From contig JAIYBU010000096.1 of NCBI GenBank assembly GCA_027488335.1, positions 1 through 59,571 on the forward strand: a stretch of DNA of 59,571 nt, written 5' to 3'. Shown here piece after piece: positions 53,497 through 59,571 of this stretch; the first letter of the stretch is position 1, and each line of letters begins with the position of its first letter. The notes beneath the pieces are model-generated. The model was not told the DNA's origin and did no database searches. It saw nothing but the letters and a program-made list of their open reading frames with translations. The stretch is from Cytophagaceae bacterium (GTDB taxonomy: Bacteria > Bacteroidota > Bacteroidia > Cytophagales > Spirosomataceae). The position numbers were made by a program, and so were the translations under genes.

Positions 53497-53553
53497 AAAA
53501 ATCTGATAATAAAGTACTTAAAGTTTATCTTCTACTTAATTATCAGATTTTTT
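53497..53553 (+). terminator. Terminator after murB
   Basis: AAAAATCTGATAAT pairs with ATTATCAGATTTTT across a 28-base loop, then T-rich. A second small palindrome (AACTACTGCAGCAGTT) follows at 53617-53632. Confidence 0.6.
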
Positions 53554-53677
53554 ATTTTTCTCTGCAACCCTCTCTCCTATTTTCTGCATCTTCCTTACGA
53601 AAAGCAAATTTTCAAAAACTACTGCAGCAGTTTTTCTAAAAATATTTTTTTTAATTACTTTTTTAAAACACAAAGTT

Positions 53678-54409
53678 ATGAAAACTAATATAAATTACTC
53701 TTTAGGAGTTAGGGGTATAATCGCTGCTTTAGCCATAGCTATCACTGTAAATTCGGGTGCATTTGCCCAAGACGATGAAAACGATTCGAAAGCATACAAA
53801 CAATCATCACATTATTCACCGAAGAAATACAATATGTTTTCTCGCAAAGACTTTGGGTTGTATGTGGGTCTAAACACCTACGAAACAAAAAACTTGCCTG
53901 AGCTTGATAATGTGCGTTCGAGATACGTAGCCTTAAACTGGAAGAAAAACCACCGCCTCATTACGGGCAATTATGTAGATGTAGCTCTCGGAACTGGCTT
54001 TGAGTTTGCTTGGAACAATTATATGATGAAAGAGAACATTCGCTTGGTAAATACTGTTAATGGGGCAGGTTTTGTAGATGTAAAAGAAAATCTTGATAAA
54101 TCGAAATTTGTGGTGTCAAGTTTCAATATTCCGATGATGTTACAGTTTGGCTTTAAAGAAAGCAAATGGAGTCTGGGAGTAGGTGCTTACGGTGGTGCGA
54201 GAATCGGCAGCTACGTAAAAACCAAAGAAGAAACTGGAGCAAAAGAACACTTCAAAGGTGCGTATAACCTCAATAAATTCCACTACGGATTTGCCGCAGA
54301 ATTAGGGCGTGAAGGTTTTGCTATCTTTGCTCGCTACGAAGCTACACCACTTTTCAAAGATAATAGCCCTATCAATGGCAATGCCATTTCATTCGGGATT
54401 CGCTTGTAA
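53678..54409 (+). CDS. Outer-membrane beta-barrel protein
   Basis: A 243-residue protein with signal peptide MKTNINYSLGVRGIIAALAIAITVNSGAFAQ. After an acidic spacer (DDENDSK), alternating aromatic and hydrophobic strands (FGLYVGLNTYETKNL, LITGNYVDVALGTGFEFAW, WSLGVGAYGGARIGSYVKTK, NKFHYGFAAELGREGFAIFARYEATPLF) end in AISFGIRL, a typical C-terminal barrel strand. Probably an 8-stranded OmpA/W-type or PorT-like porin; function unknown. A hairpin follows. Confidence 0.75.
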   Translation: MKTNINYSLGVRGIIAALAIAITVNSGAFAQDDENDSKAYKQSSHYSPKKYNMFSRKDFGLYVGLNTYETKNLPELDNVRSRYVALNWKKNHRLITGNYVDVALGTGFEFAWNNYMMKENIRLVNTVNGAGFVDVKENLDKSKFVVSSFNIPMMLQFGFKESKWSLGVGAYGGARIGSYVKTKEETGAKEHFKGAYNLNKFHYGFAAELGREGFAIFARYEATPLFKDNSPINGNAISFGIRL

Positions 54410-54421
54410 AATTATAAGTTT

Positions 54422-54467
54422 AAATGTGTCACACCTTATTATCTGAGTAAACAGGTGTGGCACATTT
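54422..54467. terminator. Hairpin after the barrel gene
   Basis: AAATGTGTCACACCT pairs with AGGTGTGGCACATTT (one T:G), 16-base loop. No long T run. Confidence 0.6.
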
Positions 54468-54470
54468 CGC

Positions 54471-54500
54471 TGTAGAGACGTTGCATGCAACGTCTCTACA
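54471..54500. repeat. Perfect 30-base palindrome
   Basis: Left half TGTAGAGACGTTGCA (54471-54485) is exactly complementary to the right half. It resembles dispersed GTAGAGACG palindromes that, from memory, recur in some cyanobacteria and Bacteroidota. The stop codon of the neighbouring minus-strand gene lies inside it. Confidence 0.8.
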
Positions 54501-54948
54501 AAATATCAAAATCAAATACCTGAATATCAGGGGCTACAAAAGCCAGTCGAGCTTCACGAGAAAGTAGTTTTTCACGAGTGTAGAAGGTAAAAGCACCGTT
54601 TCGGTCGCAATACTTACTTTTTAGGAAAGTATTACAAGCTTGTTCAAAATTCTGATTATCAGTCGAATTTCTTTTCCAAAATTCATTCAAAAGCCACACC
54701 CAAAATACCGTAATAGATTCATGGTAGCCACTCGAATCGGTGTTTTGTCCACCACTTGCTTCGTTATAGGTTTTAATGTTTTCTCTCATTTTCACAAGAG
54801 CCTCTTCGTAATCGAAATTGGCTACATGCCATAGACCAACAATCAAATGTGCTTCGTGCGTCCATTCTTTGGCTGGAAGAGTTTTCGCTCGAAAACCTTC
54901 AATAATGTGGGCGAATTCAGTTTCTTTGGAAGGCATGCAATATTCCAT
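54496..54948 (-). CDS. Conserved hypothetical protein with WTHEAHL motif
   Basis: A 150-residue cytoplasmic protein from ATG 54948; a second ATG at 54936 is possible. It contains LPAKEWTHEAHLIVGLWHVANFDYEEALVKMRENIKTYNEASGGQNTDSSGYHESITVFWV, a pattern seen in uncharacterised proteins of several phyla, with conserved His, Glu and YHES residues that could ligate metal. No family number is recalled with certainty. The C-terminal FDFDIL and TAG stop run into a palindromic repeat. Confidence 0.7.
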   Translation of the reverse strand: MEYCMPSKETEFAHIIEGFRAKTLPAKEWTHEAHLIVGLWHVANFDYEEALVKMRENIKTYNEASGGQNTDSSGYHESITVFWVWLLNEFWKRNSTDNQNFEQACNTFLKSKYCDRNGAFTFYTREKLLSREARLAFVAPDIQVFDFDIL

Positions 54949-55078
54949 AAATCAAAATTTTCTTTGGAGAATCTGACTAAATAATAAAAAATCAAGATTA
55001 TTTCAAAACAATATTTTGAACTTTGAGCAAGAACATTATTTCTGTTTAGGTGTTACTTATAATTGTAAACCGATTTTC

Positions 55079-55086
55079 TATCTTTG
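55079..55086 (+). promoter_or_regulatory. -7 box TATCTTTG of the DoxX-like gene
   Basis: Matches TAnnTTTG, 25 bases before ATG 55111; it overlaps the rejected TTG start. Confidence 0.55.
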
Positions 55087-55110
55087 CCCAGAACTAAACC
55101 CTTAAAAACT

Positions 55111-55524
55111 ATGCACATGTTCGACCATACCTTATTAAAAGTCATTCAAGTACTTATCTCGCTTTTTGCGGGCGTACTTTTCCTACAATCGGGCTTCGAT
55201 AAAGTCTTCGATTTTAAAGGCAATAAAGGATACATTCAAAGTGTTTTTGCCAAAACTTTTTTCAACTCCTTTTCGGGAGCTTTATTCGTAATCATTACAA
55301 TTTTGGAAGTTTTGGCAGGTTTAGCTTCCTTTTTGGGAGGAATTTTCTATTTCATCGAAGGGCAAAAAGACTTTGCAATTCTTGGTTTAGAACTTTCGCT
55401 TCTTTCAATTTTGTGCTTATTTACAGGTCAACGCATCGCTAAAGACTACGCAGGTGCAGCTTCGTTGGTAGGTTATTTTTTACTGATAGCTTTTGGATTA
55501 TTTACCTTTGCTTTGGTTGGCTAA
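55111..55524 (+). CDS. DoxX-like small membrane protein
   Basis: A 137-residue protein with four membrane helices. ATG 55111 is chosen because the alternative TTG at 55084 lies in the promoter. IQVLISLFAGVLFLQSGFDKVFDFKGNKGYIQSVFAKTFF, then a loop-poor core ILEVLAGLASFLGGIFYFIEG, fit the DoxX/DUF417-type fold. Such proteins are often linked to oxidative stress or quinone chemistry but the role is not established. Confidence 0.75.
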   Translation: MHMFDHTLLKVIQVLISLFAGVLFLQSGFDKVFDFKGNKGYIQSVFAKTFFNSFSGALFVIITILEVLAGLASFLGGIFYFIEGQKDFAILGLELSLLSILCLFTGQRIAKDYAGAASLVGYFLLIAFGLFTFALVG

Positions 55525-55647
55525 AAACGTTTCCTTCGACTCCGCTCAGGCAACGTTTTTGTTCGGTAGTCCGATTCCCTCAACTACCGAACAAAATAAA
55601 TACCGAAATTAACGGCGGCGGAGCGGAGTCGAAGCCCCGTTAATTTC
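55523..55647. repeat. Composite three-hairpin repeat element
   Basis: Three perfect stems in a row: AAAAACGTT/AACGTTTTT (55523-55560), TTGTTCGGTAGT and its complement (55559-55594), GAAATTAACGG/CCGTTAATTTC (55605-55647). The loop of the first contains CTTCGACTCCGCTC and the loop of the third its exact complement. It occupies the gap between the convergent DoxX-like and dehydrogenase genes and the dehydrogenase stop lies inside the last arm. Confidence 0.75.
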
Positions 55648-57433
55648 AAAACCAATCATTTTGCATGTCAATCGTCACGCTATCGGTGCTTTGCAGGCGT
55701 TTCACGAGCGAATCTACTTTTACGAGTTCATATTCATAAAAATATCGCATTGTGGCCAATTTTCCTTGATAGAAATTCTGGTCAGCTTCGTGGGCATCAT
55801 TTAGTTTTTCTGTTGCCACAATTCCTTGACTGAGCCATTGCCAAGCAATCGTGATGATTCCGAACATTTCGAGGTAAAGCGTAGCATCAGCCAAAAACTT
55901 CTCAGTCTCGCCCTTTCCAGCCAAACCAAGCAAATGGCCAGTGGCTTGCTGGGCTTTACCCAATGCTTTTTGTAATTTTTCTACAAAAGGTTTTAAATCT
56001 TCGTTTTCAGAGGCTTTTGTAATCGTCTTGCTTACTTCTTCAAAGAAAATCTGAGCAGCTTTTCCGTTATGAATCGTAATTTTTCGACCCAACAAATCAA
56101 GTCCATGAATACCAGTCGTACCTTCATGAATCGGGTGAATACGAGCCTCACGATAATATTGCTCGACCGTAAAATCGGTTGTATAACCAGCTCCACCCAA
56201 CACCTGCACTGCCGCACTCGTCGAAAGGCAACACATTTCCGATGGATATGATTTAGCCACTGGCGTAAGCAAATCAAGCAATAAGCTTGCTTGTTCTTTT
56301 GCTTCACCTTCTTCTACATGAATCAAATCTGATAATTTACTACAAAACAACAACAGAGCCAACGAACCCTCAACGACCGATTTCTGAAACAATAACATTC
56401 GTTTCACATCAGCATGATTGATAATCGTGGTCTGTGGCTTAGTTGGGTCTTTCTCCGAAATCTTTCTGCCTTGCGGACGCTCTTTTGCATACGCCAACGA
56501 AGTATGATAAGCAGCCGTACCGATGGCAGTAGCGTTTAGCCCTACACTGATACGAGCTTCGTTCATAAGCTGAAACATATAACTCAAACCTTTGTGCGGT
56601 TCGCCCACTAAGTAGCCCAAAGCACCATCATTCGAGCCAATACTCAAATGAGCAATCGGAGCTCCTTTGTAGCCCATTTTATGAAAAATTCCAGCCGTAA
56701 TTACATCATTATCAATCAATTCACCATTTTCAGGGCGTTTCTGTGGTACTACAAAAAGAGAAATTCCTTTTGCTCCAATCGGCCCACCTTTTATTTTAGC
56801 AAGCATGAGGTGAATGATATTTTCGCAAGCATCGTGGTCGCCCGCCGAAATATAGATTTTCTGTCCTTTTATTCTGTAAACGCCCGTTGTTTCGGTTGGT
56901 TCGGCACTCGTCGAAATATCAGAAAGGGAGCTTCCTGCATCGGGTTCGGTCAAGGCCATTGTTCCCTGCCATTTACCCGAATACATATCGGGCGTGAATC
57001 TATCAATCAACTCTTGCGAACCAAACGTACGAATCAGATTAGCCGAGCCACCACTCATAAACGAGAAAATACTCGAAGAGTAATTAGCTGCTTGAAAAAT
57101 AAACCCAGCAGCATTCAGAATGGTCGTTGGCAATTGCTGACCACCTTCATCATAGCGAAAAGCCGCATTTACCCAACCATCTTCACCCATTTTTTTGATG
57201 ATGGGTTTCATGCCTTCGTGAATTCTGATTTTGCCATCGACCAACTGCGGCTCTTTTCTGTCCATTTCTGTTAATAATGGAAACAGCATTTTTGTAGCTA
57301 TGCCATCGGCCGCTTCAAGCACCATATCAAACGATTCTCGGTTATGGTCTTGAAAATATTCGTACTTGTTAAGTGACTCACTATCAAGTACTTCAAATAA
57401 TTGAAATTGTAAATCTCGTTTTGAGTAAAACAT
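55646..57433 (-). CDS. Acyl-CoA dehydrogenase, long form
   Basis: A 595-residue FAD enzyme of the FadE5/AidB-like long class. ATG 57433 (MFYSKRDLQFQLFEV) is used. Motifs: GTMALTEPDAGSSLSDI and the FAD-binding GDHDACENIIHLMLAKIKGGPIGAKGISLFVVPQ, GLSYMFQLMNEARISVGLNATAIGTAAYHTSLAYAKERPQGRKI, C-terminal AAVQVLGGAGYTTDFTVEQYYREARIHPIHEGTTGIHGLDLLGRK. A roughly 120-residue helical extension follows the core. It oxidises acyl-CoA in beta-oxidation. No FadA/FadB adjoin it. Confidence 0.92.
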   Translation of the reverse strand: MFYSKRDLQFQLFEVLDSESLNKYEYFQDHNRESFDMVLEAADGIATKMLFPLLTEMDRKEPQLVDGKIRIHEGMKPIIKKMGEDGWVNAAFRYDEGGQQLPTTILNAAGFIFQAANYSSSIFSFMSGGSANLIRTFGSQELIDRFTPDMYSGKWQGTMALTEPDAGSSLSDISTSAEPTETTGVYRIKGQKIYISAGDHDACENIIHLMLAKIKGGPIGAKGISLFVVPQKRPENGELIDNDVITAGIFHKMGYKGAPIAHLSIGSNDGALGYLVGEPHKGLSYMFQLMNEARISVGLNATAIGTAAYHTSLAYAKERPQGRKISEKDPTKPQTTIINHADVKRMLLFQKSVVEGSLALLLFCSKLSDLIHVEEGEAKEQASLLLDLLTPVAKSYPSEMCCLSTSAAVQVLGGAGYTTDFTVEQYYREARIHPIHEGTTGIHGLDLLGRKITIHNGKAAQIFFEEVSKTITKASENEDLKPFVEKLQKALGKAQQATGHLLGLAGKGETEKFLADATLYLEMFGIITIAWQWLSQGIVATEKLNDAHEADQNFYQGKLATMRYFYEYELVKVDSLVKRLQSTDSVTIDMQNDWF

Positions 57434-57516
57434 GACTCCCACCGAATCGTCGGACCGTCCCCAAAAGGGGAATTAAAATTTAAAAATTTATTCCTTTTGA
57501 AAGTATTTGACACCAA

Positions 57517-58116
57517 TTAGTTAGTTTCTTTTAAAACCATGTCAATAGTGATTGCCGTAGCCACAATTACTATTTTATTTTTATCTTCAATCACAGCGGG
57601 AACGATAGATACGTTGTACTTGTCGGCACTGGTAAAAACCTCTTTCATGGCACCTGCCCATTGTTTATCAATAGTACCAATTTGTATTCCGTTGTGGTCT
57701 TTAATCAAAAAATTCCAAGCAGCCCAATCGCCACTGATTTCAGCTATTTGATTATCCATTGAGCCAAAAATCTGAAAAATTGGTTTCAAAAAAGTAAACT
57801 TTTGTCTGATTGTTCCGAGGTGCATTCCAAGCGAATCATGTACATGAATCTTCGACATCCAAAAAGTCCATCCTCTGCTAATAGTAGCCTGAATATTTCC
57901 ATTTATATCCACAATTTCCAGATGAAAAGGCATCATCTTTTTATTTACGAGTAATCTCAATATTTTATGTCCTATTGATATTTTCTGCAAAACGCTACCA
58001 ATTTGTTGTCCGCCACCATCATACACTTTGTATTCATTTTCAAATTTAAGCAAGTTTACTTTTTCATCAATAAAGTATTCGTTACCTTCAAAAAAGCGTG
58101 GAAAAGGATTTTGCAT
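57517..58116 (-). CDS. LURP-one/tubby-like (DUF567) family protein
   Basis: A 199-residue protein with repeated beta hairpins: FFEGNEYFIDEKVNLLKFENEYKVYDGGGQQIGSVLQKI, FHLEIVDINGNIQATISRGWTFWMSKIHVHDSLGMHLGTIRQ, FLIKDHNGIQIGTIDKQWAGAMKEVFTSADKYNVSIVP. This repeat of ID/D-x-x-G-x-x-I-G turns fits the DUF567 (LURP-one, scramblase-like) tubby fold. Function in bacteria is unknown. Shares its strand with the PAP2 gene 58 bases upstream. Confidence 0.78.
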   Translation of the reverse strand: MQNPFPRFFEGNEYFIDEKVNLLKFENEYKVYDGGGQQIGSVLQKISIGHKILRLLVNKKMMPFHLEIVDINGNIQATISRGWTFWMSKIHVHDSLGMHLGTIRQKFTFLKPIFQIFGSMDNQIAEISGDWAAWNFLIKDHNGIQIGTIDKQWAGAMKEVFTSADKYNVSIVPAVIEDKNKIVIVATAITIDMVLKETN

Positions 58117-58174
58117 AGAAATTTTGTGTTTATATGTGAAAATTTAGATAAAGGCAAAGTATCTGAAATCGAAT

Positions 58175-58807
58175 TTAAGGTACTATTTTATTCGATTTTA
58201 AAAAGAAAACAACAGATATCACAACCCCCACTCCCAGCACACTGCCTGCAAAAACATCTCTCGGGAAATGCTGAAAAAGGTACATTCGAGAATAGCCTAC
58301 AAGTATTGCAAGCAGCAAAGCAATAATTGAGGGAGAAATTTTTTTCTGAACAAACAAACATACACACGCAAACGCAAAAGCCGTCATGGTATGCCCCGAT
58401 GGAAAACTCTGCCAATGGTGCATCGTTACACCATCAACCAAGTGAATGGCTTGGCTCGAATGTCGATAAACCTCAATTGGTCGTGGATAATTGAAGATAT
58501 TTTTCAACGAAACCGACACCAAAACTTTTGATAGCCAACTAATTAGCAGTACTTTTATGGCATAGCTTCTATTTTTTTTCCTTACATAGCTATCATAAGT
58601 AAAAGAACATAGTAAGGAAAACCAAATTGTGTCCTCGCCGAGTAGCGTTACATAATAAAAAAAGCTATCTAACAGCGAAGTATGGTTTCGGTTTATCCAA
58701 AACATTATCTCGGTTGGCGAAAAAAGTAGCTGCAAAATAGCCCCAAAAATCACCCAAACGAAGAAAATAATGAAAAATAAACGATTATTAGTAAGTATTT
58801 TAAGCAT
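58175..58807 (-). CDS. PAP2 family phosphatase
   Basis: A 210-residue membrane phosphatase with about five helices. The three phosphatase motifs are KNIFNYPRP (KxxxxxxRP), SFPSGHTMTA and SRMYLFQHFPRDVF (SRxxxxxHxxxD). It dephosphorylates a lipid phosphate such as phosphatidic acid or undecaprenyl diphosphate on the periplasmic side. It begins transcription opposite yceD; the intergenic region holds the yceD promoter. Confidence 0.93.
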   Translation of the reverse strand: MLKILTNNRLFFIIFFVWVIFGAILQLLFSPTEIMFWINRNHTSLLDSFFYYVTLLGEDTIWFSLLCSFTYDSYVRKKNRSYAIKVLLISWLSKVLVSVSLKNIFNYPRPIEVYRHSSQAIHLVDGVTMHHWQSFPSGHTMTAFAFACVCLFVQKKISPSIIALLLAILVGYSRMYLFQHFPRDVFAGSVLGVGVVISVVFFLKSNKIVP

Positions 58808-58844
58808 TTTCTCTAAGAAACTTTCTTAATTCCAAAATTAGCCG

Positions 58845-58852
58845 TAAATTTG
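58845..58852 (+). promoter_or_regulatory. -7 box TAAATTTG of yceD-rpmF
   Basis: Matches TAnnTTTG. Because it covers the TTG at 58850, that codon cannot be the start of translation. Confidence 0.65.
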
Positions 58853-58870
58853 CAACCTTTCTGTGAAAAC

Positions 58871-59413
58871 GTGGGCAAGATACTATCAAAATACGACATT
58901 AACATTCAAGGACTCGAAGAAAAGGTTCATACGCTTGAATTTGAGGGCGATGATAAGTTTTTTGGGGCTTTCGAGCAGAGCTTTATTAAGAAAGGCAATT
59001 TCAAGGCCATCGTGAAGCTCAATAAAAACTCAGCCTTGATTCAGTTGGACTTTGCTATTACGGCAACCATCGAATTAACTTGCGACCGTAGCCTTGAGCT
59101 TTTTGATGAAGAAGTAGAGGTTGAAGAAAAATATATTTATAAGTTTGGCGACCGTCACGAAGAAATCACCGACGAAATCGAAATGATTCCTTACGGAGCC
59201 GCCACCATTAATATCGCACAGCACATCTATGATTTTATTTGTGTTTCGCTTCCCATGAAGAAGCTACATCCAAAATTTAGAGAGGACGATATTGACGAAG
59301 AGGGCTTATTGGTTTATACTTCAGAAAAAGAAGAAGAGACCAGCGATGAGCCAAAAGAGCAAGAAATAGACCCACGCTGGGCAGCTCTCAATAAATTAAG
59401 AATGAATAATTAA
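58871..59413 (+). CDS. yceD: YceD/DUF177 family protein
   Basis: A 180-residue protein starting at GTG 58871 (MGKILSKYDINIQGLEEK), just after the promoter. The pattern KVHTLEFEGDDKFFGAF, FAITATIELTCDRSLELFDEEVEVEEKYIYKFGD, and the acidic tail before IDPRWAALNKLRMNN match DUF177, linked to accumulation of 23S rRNA. It precedes rpmF, as is usual in bacteria, by 88 bases, likely as one transcript. The CxxC metal site seen in many members has only one cysteine here (LTCDRS). Confidence 0.85.
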   Translation: MGKILSKYDINIQGLEEKVHTLEFEGDDKFFGAFEQSFIKKGNFKAIVKLNKNSALIQLDFAITATIELTCDRSLELFDEEVEVEEKYIYKFGDRHEEITDEIEMIPYGAATINIAQHIYDFICVSLPMKKLHPKFREDDIDEEGLLVYTSEKEEETSDEPKEQEIDPRWAALNKLRMNN

Positions 59414-59501
59414 TAATGAAGAATTGGCTTTTGAGCTAATCTCTTTCTACTAATTAATTTAGATATATAAATTTTGTAAATAGTTAATTGTTAATAGTAA
59501 A

Positions 59502-59571
59502 ATGGCACATCCTAAGAGAAGACATTCGACAACAAGAAGAGATAAGCGTAGAACGCACGATTCTTTATCAA
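59502..59571 (+). CDS. rpmF: 50S ribosomal protein L32 (3' end cut by window edge)
   Basis: The first 23 codons read MAHPKRRHSTTRRDKRRTHD and continue SLS to the window end. This is the canonical N-terminus of L32, a small basic protein of the large subunit. Gene order yceD-rpmF is conserved. Confidence 0.95.
   Translation, partial: MAHPKRRHSTTRRDKRRTHDSLS

Noticed and set aside
58850-58870. TTG start for yceD
   Set aside because: It falls inside the TAAATTTG promoter element; GTG at 58871 is better placed.
1-59571. Prophage, insertion sequence, CRISPR or tRNA/rRNA
   Set aside because: No integrase, transposase, spacer array or cloverleaf could be found by reading; coding genes are almost all housekeeping.

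Overview
The window looks like chromosomal DNA of a Bacteroidota bacterium, most likely a Cytophagales-type organism. The genome is AT-rich. Eleven or more genes or leaders carry the Bacteroidota -7 promoter motif TAnnTTTG, and Shine-Dalgarno sequences are largely absent. Lineage markers include gldG (gliding), a cargo protein with a type IX secretion tail, SusC-like TonB receptor biology, Tat-exported Gfo/Idh/MocA proteins, an N-succinylornithine-type ArgF', and small families (DUF4293, DUF4296, DUF985, DUF2911) typical of this phylum. I cannot name the genus with certainty.

Layout. 1-4.0 kb: DUF4293 protein (partial), DUF985 cupin, gldG, AraC-type regulator. 4.2-8.5 kb: envelope and sugar catabolism genes (S66 LD-carboxypeptidase, an FG-GAP/sugar-isomerase fusion, a sialidase). 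8.6-13.1 kb: thioesterase, ftsY, an orphan histidine kinase and hemA, the last two separated by a leader region with two Fur/PerR-like palindromes. 13.2-17.3 kb: Gfo/Idh/MocA oxidoreductase and a TonB receptor behind a TPP riboswitch. 17.3-19.6 kb: small genes including a lipoprotein barnase-like RNase with its barstar, a GNAT and a DUF2911 protein. 19.9-28.5 kb: mutL, two rhomboids, dxs (structured leader) and uvrA. 28.7-36 kb: sterol-desaturase-like hydroxylase, PBP4-type peptidase, a large T9SS metallopeptidase and recQ. 36.1-40.8 kb: moaC-mobA facing moaE, a DUF58 pair, a DUF4296 lipoprotein and a polyprenol-phosphate mannosyltransferase. 40.9-45.4 kb: tail-specific protease, then deoR-esterase-nudix. 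45.4-50.6 kb: a candidate structured RNA, an APC permease, a PfkB kinase, argF' and fabV. 50.6-55.5 kb: a decayed gene, an FN3 lipoprotein, murB, an outer-membrane barrel, a conserved unknown and a DoxX-like protein. 55.6-59.6 kb: acyl-CoA dehydrogenase, a LURP-one protein, a PAP2 phosphatase, yceD and the start of rpmF.

Most of the window is housekeeping: heme, isoprenoid, peptidoglycan, molybdopterin, arginine and fatty acid synthesis, DNA repair, SRP targeting. I see no prophage, insertion sequence, CRISPR array, tRNA or rRNA. The most interesting material is between genes: a promoter-to-terminator RNA with no long ORF at 45.48-45.73 kb; Fur/PerR-like operators between hemA and the kinase; a three-way-junction-like leader of dxs; a TPP riboswitch; and several families of dispersed palindromic repeats, some of which supply the ends of coding regions.

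Coding starts were moved inward from the longest possible ORF wherever a signal peptide, lipobox, Tat motif or promoter position showed the true start.
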